Source: Acidobacteriaceae bacterium
GTDB taxonomy: Bacteria; Acidobacteriota; Terriglobia; Terriglobales; Acidobacteriaceae
Length of the DNA: 64,000 nucleotides
Assembly (NCBI GenBank): GCA_025462735.1
Contig: JAOAPC010000008.1
Coordinates: 1-64,000, forward strand
Direction: 5' to 3'
Shown: positions 37,892 to 45,668 of the stretch, piece by piece
Layout of the letters: every line of letters begins with the position of its first letter
Numbering within the stretch: the first letter of the stretch is position 1
Program-made: the position numbers and the translations under genes
The notes under the pieces: model-generated
Told to the model about the DNA's origin: nothing
Database searches by the model: none
The model's input: only the letters and a program-made list of their open reading frames with translations

Positions 37892-38914
37892 TTACGGAAC
37901 GAGCACGATCTTGCCGAACATCTGGCTCTTTTCCATGTATTCGTGGGCCGCGCGAGCTTCTTTCAGCGGAAACGTACGATCTACTACCGGCTTCAATCGT
38001 CCGCTAAAAACGTGCTTCAGAACTTCGTGCAGCTCGCCCATCGTTCCCATGTAGGACCCAAGAACTGACAATTGGCGGGAATACACAAAACGCAGATCAA
38101 TGCCGACCTGCGGGCCAGTTGTAGCGCCACAGGTCACTAGGGTGCCGCTGGGTTTCAACGAGCGCAGGCTCTCGTCCCAGGTGGCAGGACCGACGTGTTC
38201 GAGCACGATATCAACACCGTGCTTGTTTGTGATCTTGCGAACTTCCTCCGAAATCTTCTGCTGATAGTGATTAATGACGTGATCGGCGCCGAGTTCGCGG
38301 GCTTTTGCCATTTTGTGGTCATCGCCAGCGGTCGTGATGACTTGGCAATTGAAAAATTTCGCAACCTGGATACCTGCAATGCCGACGCCGGAGTTGGCCC
38401 CGAGCACCAGCACGGTTTGGCCGGGACGAATTCCCGCGCGACCGACGAGCATGTGCCAGGCGGTGAGGAAAACTAACGGCACACTGGCTGCTTGCTCGAA
38501 GGTGAGTGAATCCGGTATTGGGATAACACTCACAGCAGGCGCGGCAATCAGCTCGCAATTGCCGCCATCGACACCGTTGCCGAGCACCGTGAACGCCGGA
38601 CACTGATTTTGCTCCCCAGCTACACACTTCGCGCAATGATTGCAGAAATGCATGGGCGCGAGCAGCACGCGCTGGCCGGCTGTAAATCCAGTCACGTACT
38701 CGCCAACCTCGACTATTTCGCCGGCCACGTCGCTGCCGAGAATGTGCGGCAGCTTCACCCCAGGCAGGCCTTTGCGGACCCAGATGTCCAGGTGGTTCAT
38801 GGCGCAGGCTTTTACCCGCACGAGGACCTGATCTTTGCGGAGCTGCGGATCAGGCACGTCTTCGTAGCGGAGCACTTCGGGCCCGCCAAATTCGTGAATG
38901 CGGACGGCTTTCAT
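37892..38914 (-). CDS. Zinc-type alcohol dehydrogenase / quinone oxidoreductase (MDR family)
   Basis: A 340-residue medium-chain dehydrogenase. The GroES-like domain has GSDVAGEIVEVGEYV and a structural zinc-like cluster in MHFCNHCAKCVAGEQNQC. The Rossmann domain has VLVLGANSGVGIAGIQVAKF. It should reduce or oxidise alcohols, aldehydes or quinones with NAD(P). A strong GAGGAGTCCTC precedes the ATG. A CRP-type palindrome lies 70 bp upstream, shared with the divergent RNA candidate. Confidence 0.9.
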   Translation of the reverse strand: MKAVRIHEFGGPEVLRYEDVPDPQLRKDQVLVRVKACAMNHLDIWVRKGLPGVKLPHILGSDVAGEIVEVGEYVTGFTAGQRVLLAPMHFCNHCAKCVAGEQNQCPAFTVLGNGVDGGNCELIAAPAVSVIPIPDSLTFEQAASVPLVFLTAWHMLVGRAGIRPGQTVLVLGANSGVGIAGIQVAKFFNCQVITTAGDDHKMAKARELGADHVINHYQQKISEEVRKITNKHGVDIVLEHVGPATWDESLRSLKPSGTLVTCGATTGPQVGIDLRFVYSRQLSVLGSYMGTMGELHEVLKHVFSGRLKPVVDRTFPLKEARAAHEYMEKSQMFGKIVLVP

Positions 38915-38983
38915 GAGGACTCCTCGCGAAAACTAAACCATCGACTTGGGCCAATTCCCCTTTTGGAAAACGGGAACATATAT

Positions 38984-38999
38984 TGTGACGCATGTCACA
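38984..38999. promoter_or_regulatory. CRP/FNR-family consensus site
   Basis: TGTGACGCATGTCACA is a perfect TGTGA-N6-TCACA dyad between two divergent transcription units. On the plus strand a -10-like TAAATT at 39022-39027 without a -35 box would put the dyad centre near -42, the class II activator position. It also lies 70 bp upstream of the oxidoreductase ATG on the minus strand. Confidence 0.6.
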
Positions 39000-39033
39000 G
39001 CCAAGGTGGCGGTCAGTCTCCTAAATTGTGGAA

Positions 39034-39269
39034 GACGGCCCGTGTTTGGAGGGCGTTGCCAGTCGGTACTGGACACGGACCGTCAATCCGGTGAATGGTT
39101 ATCAACCACTCCGGTTCAACTCCGCCGTCCTCCGTACTCCATTCACTAAGTTTCTATTGACACGGTGGCTTGGAACGGGCCATCATTAAGATGGATTGAC
39201 GGTCGTGTTCTGAAGTACCTGCTGTTTACGCTAGTAGCCCCGGAGTGATGATCCGGGGCTTTTGCTTTT
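39034..39269 (+). ncRNA. Candidate structured RNA, 6S-like rod with terminator
   Basis: The region 39060-39224 folds by eye into one long imperfect hairpin. CAG 39060-39062 pairs with CTG 39222-39224, GGTACT 39065-39070 with AGTACC 39214-39219, and 39073-39089 pairs with 39193-39208 over 16 bp with one bulge. A central bubble (39090-39110 against 39180-39192) follows, then 39111-39128 pairs with 39162-39179 at 14 of 18 positions. Closing stem, open bubble and apical arm are the 6S RNA architecture. A Rho-independent terminator ends it. No protein frame fits. The 6S name is inference, and a leader for xdhC is the alternative. Confidence 0.45.
39236..39269 (+). terminator. Rho-independent terminator
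   Basis: AGCCCCGGA (39236-39244) and TCCGGGGCT (39252-39260) form a perfect 9-bp stem with a 7-base loop, followed by TTTGCTTTT. It lies 40 bp before the xdhC start and after the rod-like RNA candidate, so it marks the end of a plus-strand transcript that does not encode a protein. Confidence 0.85.
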
Positions 39270-39309
39270 CTAGTTTGACTTCTCTTGCTCTCAGCCAAAT
39301 AATTGATCA

Positions 39310-40167
39310 GTGGACATTTACGAAGAAATCGTACGCTTGCGTCAGGAGGGTCGCCGTGGAGCCATCGCGACCATTGTGAACGTGCGCGGATCGATTCCTT
39401 CGTTTGAAACGGCCAAGATGTTAATTCGCGATGATGGTTCGATCTTGGGCACAGTCGGCGGCGGATGCGTGGAGGCGGAAGTCTGGCAAGCCGCTCGCGA
39501 AGTGATGAAAAACGAGAAGCCGCGGACGCTGACTTTTAACCTGAATCAGAATCCGAAGTACGACACCGGGCTGGTCTGCGGCGGGACTCTGGATATTTTT
39601 ATTGAGCCGGTACTGCCCCCAGCTTCGCTTTACATTTTCGGCGCGGGCCATGTGGCGCTAAATCTTTACACGACCGCCAAAAACGCTGGCTTCGATGTAA
39701 ACGTAATTGACGACCGCGAGAGTTATGCGAATCGCGAGCGCTTTCCAAACGCGAAAGAAGTGATCGCGGAAGACTTTGATGGAGCAATGGCGCGAATCAC
39801 TCCCAATGAGACTTCCTACATCGTGATCGTGACCCGTGGACATCACGACGACATGCGCGTGCTGCGGTGGGCGGTGCAGACGCAGGCCCGCTACATCGGC
39901 ATGATCGGATCTAAGCGCAAAACGATCACCATCTTTCGTGAGCTTGTAAAAGAAGGGATTCCTGAGCACCTGTTCGAGCGCGTGCATGCTCCAGTGGGGC
40001 TCGACATCGGCGCCATCACGCCAGAAGAAATCGCCGTGGCGATCACTGCCGAATTGATAGCTGTCCGGCGCAGAGTCGAGCGCCCCCTGCCGCATATGAG
40101 CTGGTTTCATTCTCGAAAGATGGATGCGAGCGCAAGTAAAACGGAATTAGAAAAAGAAAATTCCTGA
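39310..40167 (+). CDS. XdhC-family protein (xanthine dehydrogenase maturation/Moco factor)
   Basis: A 285-residue protein. The N-terminal XdhC/CoxI domain has ATIVNVRGSIPSFETAKMLI and GTVGGGCVEAEVW; the C-terminal Rossmann domain has YIFGAGHVALNLYTTAK, VIVTRGHHDDMRVL and YIGMIGSKRK. The family inserts sulfurated molybdenum cofactor into xanthine dehydrogenase-like enzymes. The start is GTG 39310 with no clear ribosome site. No molybdoenzyme is in the window. A terminator lies 40 bp upstream, so expression may depend on read-through or a separate promoter. Confidence 0.88.
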   Translation: MDIYEEIVRLRQEGRRGAIATIVNVRGSIPSFETAKMLIRDDGSILGTVGGGCVEAEVWQAAREVMKNEKPRTLTFNLNQNPKYDTGLVCGGTLDIFIEPVLPPASLYIFGAGHVALNLYTTAKNAGFDVNVIDDRESYANRERFPNAKEVIAEDFDGAMARITPNETSYIVIVTRGHHDDMRVLRWAVQTQARYIGMIGSKRKTITIFRELVKEGIPEHLFERVHAPVGLDIGAITPEEIAVAITAELIAVRRRVERPLPHMSWFHSRKMDASASKTELEKENS

Positions 40168-40299
40168 AGAGCACCCCCCTCACAATCCTGTTGACCATAC
40201 AAGCACTTTCTTCGCACCTACAATTCTGTCCTGTCTTCTCTGCTTTAGTATTTTCCTACGCAATTAATTTCTTAATGCGATAAAAAGCGCGGAGGGTCT

Positions 40300-41193
40300 T
40301 TGAACGACTACTTGCTTTCAGTTGTGCTCGGAATTATTGAAGGTCTAACGGAGTTCCTGCCGGTAAGCTCTACGGCACATCTGCGAATCGCCGAATCGCT
40401 GTTTCACATTAACCTGGCCGATGGTTATTGGAAGATGTACACCATCGTGATCCAGCTAGGGGCGATTCTGTGCCTGCCAATTTATTTTCGCTCGCGGATT
40501 GCAAGGCTCCTGAGCACATTTCCGCACGGAGAGACGGGCGACCGTAAGGCGCTGACGCATCCGCTTGGGCTGACGCTCGCGGCTTTTGTGGTCACTGCGA
40601 TTCCAGCGTTTTTGCTGACCAAAGTGATCGGCAAGCATCTGGAGAGTTTGTACATTATGGGCACTTCCCTGCTCGTAGGTGGCGTCGTGATGTGGATCGT
40701 TGACGCGGTCAACGCTCGTTGGGAAGCTCTCGGACCAAATGCTCCCGGTAGCCGCATCCGTACCTGGAGCATGGAGGCCATGAGTCTAGGCCAGGCAGTA
40801 TGGATCGGTGCGTGTCAGATTCTTTCTGCGGTATTTCCTGGGACTTCGCGATCGATGTCAACGATTGCGGCAGGACAGATCGCGGGAATGTCCCGCGCCT
40901 CAGCACTAGAGTTCTCATTCTTTCTTTCGATTCCAACCATGATCGTGGCTACCTGCTACGACCTGCTAAAGTCGCTTCGCGGGAAGGGAGCGAATCCTAT
41001 CGGCGTCTCGCAGATTGATGTGCACGGCTGGTTGATACTGGCAATCGGATTCGTGGTTTCTTTTATTGTGGCTTATGCTGCGGTCGCATGGTTCATGGCA
41101 TGGGTACGAAAGCGCGGATTCGCGCCATTCGCGGTGTACCGGATCATCATTGGCGCACTGGTGCTGGCGTATGCGAGGAAGCTGGCCGGCTAG
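40300..41193 (+). CDS. uppP: Undecaprenyl-diphosphatase (BacA-type)
   Basis: A 297-residue membrane phosphatase with about eight hydrophobic segments. The catalytic motif IIEGLTEFLPVSSTAHL and the second motif VFPGTSRSMSTIAAGQIAG are intact. It recycles undecaprenyl diphosphate for peptidoglycan and other envelope polymers. It begins at TTG 40300 after GGAGGG, which fits the conserved N-terminus. A TACAAT -10-like box lies at 40219-40224. Confidence 0.95.
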   Translation: MNDYLLSVVLGIIEGLTEFLPVSSTAHLRIAESLFHINLADGYWKMYTIVIQLGAILCLPIYFRSRIARLLSTFPHGETGDRKALTHPLGLTLAAFVVTAIPAFLLTKVIGKHLESLYIMGTSLLVGGVVMWIVDAVNARWEALGPNAPGSRIRTWSMEAMSLGQAVWIGACQILSAVFPGTSRSMSTIAAGQIAGMSRASALEFSFFLSIPTMIVATCYDLLKSLRGKGANPIGVSQIDVHGWLILAIGFVVSFIVAYAAVAWFMAWVRKRGFAPFAVYRIIIGALVLAYARKLAG

Positions 41194-41286
41194 TGTCATT
41201 GCTAACGCAGGCGAGCAAGCATAGTCTAAACAGTGCTCAGCAGGGTTGCTGGGCGTAATTGATATCGTCCCTCAAGAGGAGAATTC

Positions 41287-41823
41287 ATGCGCAAGATTGC
41301 AGCATTTGCAGCTCTGATCGTGATCGCGTTTTCTACGGTTTCATTTGCCCAACAGGACAAGAGCAAGCGCGCGAGTCCGCCGGCGCAGGCACAATGCAAA
41401 CTTTCTGACGGAAAGACTATCACCGTCGATTACTCGAGCCCGCGAGCAAAGGGCCGCAAGATTTTTGGCGAACTGGTTCCCTATGGTCAGGTCTGGCGAA
41501 CCGGCGCGAATGAGGCAACGACGTTTGTGACAACAGCCGCGTTATCGGCTGACGGCAAAGACCTTCCCGCGGGCAACTACACCATCTTCACCCTTCCTGA
41601 ACAGAATAAGTGGACCCTCATCGTCAGCAAACATACCGGTCAGTGGGGTATTCCTTACAAGTATGAATCTGAAGAAATAGCGCGGATTCCGATGTCGGTT
41701 TCGAAGACGCCGAGCCCGGTCGAGAATTTCACCATCAGCTTCGACCAGGGCGGCAGTACCTGCACCATGAAACTGGGCTGGGAAGAGACACAGGCATCTG
41801 TCCAGTTCTCTGAGAAGAAATAA
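41287..41823 (+). CDS. DUF2911-domain exported protein
   Basis: A 178-residue protein with a signal peptide ending VSFAQ. The mature part has the DUF2911 pattern: TVDYSSPRAKGRKIFGELV, YGQVWRTGANEATTF, LPAGNYTIFTLP and MKLGWEETQ. The family is common in Acidobacteriota and Bacteroidota and is of unknown function, a periplasmic beta-sandwich. AGAGGAGAATTC precedes the ATG. It is followed by a small zinc-ribbon gene. Confidence 0.88.
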   Translation: MRKIAAFAALIVIAFSTVSFAQQDKSKRASPPAQAQCKLSDGKTITVDYSSPRAKGRKIFGELVPYGQVWRTGANEATTFVTTAALSADGKDLPAGNYTIFTLPEQNKWTLIVSKHTGQWGIPYKYESEEIARIPMSVSKTPSPVENFTISFDQGGSTCTMKLGWEETQASVQFSEKK

Positions 41824-41884
41824 TCACAGCTCTGGACGTTCGCAACAGGACTAGAATTCTCCTGGATCCATCGGGAGGTATCCC

Positions 41885-42049
41885 ATGCCCGTGTACGATT
41901 ACGTCTGTAGCGACTGCCATAAAACGTTTGAACAGACCCTCACCCTGCGGCAACACGACGGACAGATAAAGTGTCCGCACTGCGGCGGAAAGAAGGTGCA
42001 GCAAGAAGCCGCGGCGTTCTATGCGGTGACTTCGAAGAAAAGCGCCTGA
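41885..42049 (+). CDS. FmdB-type small zinc-ribbon protein
   Basis: A 54-residue protein that starts MPVYDYVCSDCHKTFEQT and has a second cysteine pair in KCPHCGGKKVQQEAAAF, giving CxxC-x18-CxxC. This is the FmdB/CxxC_CxxC_SSSS family zinc ribbon, often a regulatory or accessory protein. GGGAGGTATCCC precedes the ATG. It lies 61 bp after DUF2911 and ends 7 bp from the convergent gcvPB stop. The length is usual or slightly short for the family. Confidence 0.85.
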   Translation: MPVYDYVCSDCHKTFEQTLTLRQHDGQIKCPHCGGKKVQQEAAAFYAVTSKKSA

Positions 42050-42056
42050 GTCGGTT

Positions 42057-43571
42057 TTAGGATTTAGGCTTCTGGCTCTCGGCCTGCGGTTTCCAGCGGA
42101 GTACGGGGTTCCGGGCAGCCGCCGTTTCGTCCAATCGCGCGACACGAGTTGAGTGTGGCGCGGTGCGCACAATTTCTGCGTCTTCGTCAACTTCGTCTGC
42201 GATAGATTTCATCGCCTCAATGAAGAGATCCAACTCTTCCATCGATTCGCTCTCGGTTGGCTCGATCATCATTGCGCCGGGAACAATCAACGGAAACGCC
42301 GTGGTGTAGGGGTGGAAGCCGTAATCAATGAGGCGCTTCGCAACGTCCATAGTTCGCACACCTTTTTTGGCCTGTAGCTTGTCACTGAAAACGACCTCGT
42401 GCATGCTTGGACTCTTGTAGGGAAGGTCGTAAGTCCCTTCAAGTCCCTTGCGAATGTAATTCGCATTCAGCACCGCGTCTTCGGTTGTTTGGCGAAGCCC
42501 GTCCGGCCCATTCGCGAGAATGTAGGCGAGGGCGCGCACGAACATTCCAAAATTTCCGTAGAAGGAACGGACGCGGCCGATCGACTGCGGACGGTCATAG
42601 TCGAAGCCCAAGGTACCGTCCGGTTTTGATTTCAATACTGGCTTGGGAAGAAACGGCTCCAGAAATTTCTTAATCGCGACCGGGCCTGAGCCGGGACCGC
42701 CGCCGCCGTGCGGAGTCGAAAATGTCTTGTGCAGATTCAGGTGCATCAGATCTACGCCGAAATCTCCGGGACGAACTTTGCCAACAAGCGCATTCATATT
42801 GGCGCCGTCCATATAGAGCAGGCCACCCTTCGCGTGAAGAATGTCGGCGATCTTATGAATCTCCTGCTCGAAGACGCCCAGCGTGTTGGGATTGGTGAGC
42901 ATCAGAGCGGCTACGTCTTCATTCATCTGCGCTTCGAGAATGCCGGTATCTACTATTCCGCTGGAGTTCGACTTCAGGTTCTCGATGGCATATCCGACCA
43001 TGGCCGCGGTCGCAGGGTTAGTGCCGTGGGCCGAATCAGGTATCAGAACTTTCTTACGCGGTTTGCCTTTTGAGTCGTGGAAGGCGCGGACCATCAGCAA
43101 CCCTGTCAATTCGCCGTGAGCGCCAGCCGCGGGTTGCAGCGTGATGGCGTCCATGCCTGTGATTTCGGTCAGGCAATCGCTGAGAGTCTTGATGATGCGC
43201 AGCGCGCCTTGAGAAATCTTTTCCGGCTGATAAGGATGGCCGTTGGCGATGCCTTCGAGCCGCGAGACCACCTCGTTCACCCGCGGGTTGTACTTCATAG
43301 TGCAGGAGCCGAGGGGATACATTCCGAGATCAATCGCGTAATTCCAGGTGGACATACGCGTAAAGTGCCGGATGATTTCGATCTCGCTCACCTCCGGCAT
43401 GTTGCCGAGAGTTTTTCGCTCTGACGACCCAAGAAGCTTCGACGCATCCACTTCGGGGACGTCGAGTGGAGGAAGCTTCCAGGCAGCCTTACCGGGCGAC
43501 GATTTTTCGAAGATCAAGCCTTCGTTCTGGTTGACGTGGCGAGTGGCTTTGCGGGTCATGTGCTTCGACAT
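42057..43571 (-). CDS. gcvPB: Glycine dehydrogenase (decarboxylating) subunit 2
   Basis: A 504-residue PLP enzyme subunit. The PLP-binding Lys is in LHLNLHKTFSTPHGGGGPG, preceded by DGANMNALVGKVRPGDFG. It is the C-terminal half of the split glycine decarboxylase (P-protein). Together with subunit 1 it decarboxylates glycine and passes the aminomethyl group to GcvH. The start overlaps the gcvPA stop as TAATG, so the two subunits are coupled. It is the last gene of the gcv operon. Confidence 0.95.
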   Translation of the reverse strand: MSKHMTRKATRHVNQNEGLIFEKSSPGKAAWKLPPLDVPEVDASKLLGSSERKTLGNMPEVSEIEIIRHFTRMSTWNYAIDLGMYPLGSCTMKYNPRVNEVVSRLEGIANGHPYQPEKISQGALRIIKTLSDCLTEITGMDAITLQPAAGAHGELTGLLMVRAFHDSKGKPRKKVLIPDSAHGTNPATAAMVGYAIENLKSNSSGIVDTGILEAQMNEDVAALMLTNPNTLGVFEQEIHKIADILHAKGGLLYMDGANMNALVGKVRPGDFGVDLMHLNLHKTFSTPHGGGGPGSGPVAIKKFLEPFLPKPVLKSKPDGTLGFDYDRPQSIGRVRSFYGNFGMFVRALAYILANGPDGLRQTTEDAVLNANYIRKGLEGTYDLPYKSPSMHEVVFSDKLQAKKGVRTMDVAKRLIDYGFHPYTTAFPLIVPGAMMIEPTESESMEELDLFIEAMKSIADEVDEDAEIVRTAPHSTRVARLDETAAARNPVLRWKPQAESQKPKS

Positions 43572-44953
43572 TACTTTGCCACCTCTTCCACACTGGTTTC
43601 ATCGGCCGCACTATCCTCGGAACCCTCGCTCTCGGCGACCACCCCGACGGCGGTGTCGATCGTGCTGCGCGTTGTCAGCTCGGTACAGCACCAGAGAGAT
43701 GCATTGCCGAGTTCGGGATAAAACTTCTTGAGCGGAAATCCTCCGACAATCTTGTGGCCAAGCAGCCGCGAATTGATCGCGTGTGGATCTTCGGCGGTGC
43801 GCACGACAAACTCGTTGAACCGCGGAACAGAACCGAATAACACGCTCGCGTGCTTGCCGAACTGCTGCGCAGCGTATACGGTCTTTGCGAGATTCTGACG
43901 GGCAAGCTCCTTCAGGCCAACTTTGCCGTAGATGGTCATGAAAATATTCGCCATCAGTGCTACGAGGGCTTGGTTTGTACAAATATTGGAGGTCGCCTTC
44001 TCGCGCCGAATGTGCTGCTCGCGAGTTGCCAGCGTGAGCACAAAACCGCGTTTGCCGCTGCGGTCGGTAGTTTGGCCGACTAGACGCCCGGGCATCCGTC
44101 GCACGTAAGCTTCGCGCGTGGCAATGACCCCGCAATAGGGGCCCCCGAAAGTCAGCGGCACGCCGAAGGATTGGGCTTCCATTGCGATGATGTCTGCTGA
44201 ACGCGGCGGTTCGACAATTCCGAGCGACACAGCTTCGGCGATGGAGACCACGAGCATAGCGCCTTTGCGGTGAGCAATTTCGGCGAGAGCCTCGATATCT
44301 TCAATGGTCCCGAAAAAATTCGGTGACTGAATTAGGAGGCAAGCAGTATCGGCAGTAACGGCTTTCTCCACCGCGTTCGTATCCAGCCGGCCATTCTCGG
44401 CGAATGGAACGGTCGCGAGCGGCATTCCCTGATGAAATGCATACGTGGCGAGCACTTCGCAGTACTCGGGATGAACGCTGCGCGCCATGACAACCGACCG
44501 CCGTCCGGTGAGACGGACGGCCATCATCACGGCTTCGGCGGCAGCGGTAGAGCCGTCGTACATGGAAGCGTTGGCGACCTCCATGCCGGTCAACTCGCAA
44601 ATCATGGTTTGAAATTCGAAGATGGATTGCAGCGTTCCCTGCGAAATTTCCGCTTGATACGGCGTGTAAGCGGTCAGAAATTCGCCGCGCGAAATCAGCG
44701 AGTCGATGATGACTGGACGATAGTGGGAGTAGGCTCCCGCACCGAGGAACGTGGCGTGACCATCGCCGTTTTCCCGCGAGCATTCGCGGAACCAGTCTAC
44801 AATCTCGGACTCTGCCATTTGCCGCGGCACTTTGAGATCGCGATTCAGGCGGTATTCGGCCGGAATCGACTTGAACAGATCATCGATCGATTGGGCGCCC
44901 ATGCTCTTGAGCATAGCTTCACGGTCAGCGGGAGATTTAGGAAGATAACGCAT
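43571..44953 (-). CDS. gcvPA: Glycine dehydrogenase (decarboxylating) subunit 1
   Basis: A 460-residue subunit, the N-terminal half of split P-protein. It begins [19 protein letters not shown] and contains [39 protein letters not shown] and [15 protein letters not shown], all family signatures. It forms a heterodimer with gcvPB. Its stop overlaps the gcvPB start by one base. The last 25 residues are acidic and Ser/Glu-rich. Confidence 0.95.
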   Translation of the reverse strand: MRYLPKSPADREAMLKSMGAQSIDDLFKSIPAEYRLNRDLKVPRQMAESEIVDWFRECSRENGDGHATFLGAGAYSHYRPVIIDSLISRGEFLTAYTPYQAEISQGTLQSIFEFQTMICELTGMEVANASMYDGSTAAAEAVMMAVRLTGRRSVVMARSVHPEYCEVLATYAFHQGMPLATVPFAENGRLDTNAVEKAVTADTACLLIQSPNFFGTIEDIEALAEIAHRKGAMLVVSIAEAVSLGIVEPPRSADIIAMEAQSFGVPLTFGGPYCGVIATREAYVRRMPGRLVGQTTDRSGKRGFVLTLATREQHIRREKATSNICTNQALVALMANIFMTIYGKVGLKELARQNLAKTVYAAQQFGKHASVLFGSVPRFNEFVVRTAEDPHAINSRLLGHKIVGGFPLKKFYPELGNASLWCCTELTTRSTIDTAVGVVAESEGSEDSAADETSVEEVAK

Positions 44954-45031
44954 AAGTCAGCTATTAGCTTTTAGCCATCAGCTTGCCGCATGGTTCGCAG
45001 CGTCCTCGCCAAAGGCTAAGGGCTAAGAGCG
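44954..45031. repeat. AGCTATTAGCTTTTAGCC low-complexity inverted island
   Basis: Between gcvH and gcvPA, CAGCTATTAGCTTTTAGCCATCAGC-like units are followed by inverse GGCTAAGGGCTAAGAGC near 45013-45031. It is transcribed within the gcv operon and could fold as a weak hairpin. Confidence 0.55.
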
Positions 45032-45421
45032 CTAATGTCCGCCCTCCTCGGCGACGAATTTTTCGTAGTCGGCTGCGGTAAGCAGCGAGTTCAGATCACC
45101 TGGATTTTTCAGCGCGATTTTGATCATCCAGGCGCTGTGCGCGTCTTTATTGATTTTTTCGGGCGCGGTTGCGAGTTCCCCGTTGACCTCGGTTACGGTT
45201 CCGGATGCAGGAGCATACAAATCCGAGACCGCCTTTACGGATTCGACGCTGCCGAATGTTTTCCCCGCAGCGAGCTCCGCGCCGACCTTTGGCAGATCGA
45301 CAAAGACGATGTCGCCCAGCGAGTCCTGAGCGTAGCTGGTGATTCCGATTGTCGCAGTTTTGCCGTCGGCTTTGAGCCACTCGTGTTCCTTGGTGTACTT
45401 GTAGTCGGCGGGAAAAGGCAT
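45032..45421 (-). CDS. gcvH: Glycine cleavage system H protein
   Basis: A 129-residue lipoyl-carrier protein. The lipoylated Lys is in FGSVESVKAVSDLYAPASG. It starts MPFPADYKYTKEHEWLK, the normal family start, after AGGAGCTAA. It shuttles the aminomethyl group between P, T and L proteins. It is separated from gcvT upstream by 247 bp rich in palindromes and from gcvPA downstream by a 78-bp AGCTTTTAGCC-type repeat. Confidence 0.96.
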   Translation of the reverse strand: MPFPADYKYTKEHEWLKADGKTATIGITSYAQDSLGDIVFVDLPKVGAELAAGKTFGSVESVKAVSDLYAPASGTVTEVNGELATAPEKINKDAHSAWMIKIALKNPGDLNSLLTAADYEKFVAEEGGH

Positions 45422-45439
45422 TTAGCTCCTAGTTGTGCC

Positions 45440-45519
45440 GTCCCTAAAGGGACTCGATCTTTATCTTCTGCTCCCCGGCACTACCGTGCCGGGCTTTCCC
45501 ATACCGCCCCTGTTGGGGC
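45440..45519. repeat. Cluster of three perfect palindromes between gcvT and gcvH
   Basis: GTCCCT-AA-AGGGAC (45440-45453), CCCGGCAC-TACC-GTGCCGGG (45474-45493) and GCCCC-TGTT-GGGGC (45506-45519) follow one another. All are perfect and lie in the gcvT-gcvH transcript. The first two begin within about 75 bp of the gcvH start, so they could affect its translation or mRNA stability. Confidence 0.75.
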
Positions 45520-45585
45520 TGGTGCGTAGTCGCTTAAAGCACTCGATAAAACTCAACTCAGCAAATCTTGACGACCCTGGACTTA

Positions 45586-45660
45586 CTCTGTGTAACTCTG
45601 TGTCCTCTGTGGTTAAAGGCTTTAAAAACCTAACCACAGAGGACACAGAGTTACACAGAG
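45586..45660. repeat. Perfect 30-bp inverted repeat, 15-base loop, 3' of gcvT
   Basis: Arms 45586-45615 and 45631-45660 are exact reverse complements, built from CACAGAG, GGACACAGAG and TTACACAGAG units. The hairpin starts 8 bp after the gcvT stop on the minus strand. It is the strongest stem in the window and would be expected to end or protect the gcvT message. It shares its AACCACAGAG core with 22273-22411 and 46911-46966. Confidence 0.9.
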
Positions 45661-45668
45661 CAAAATCA

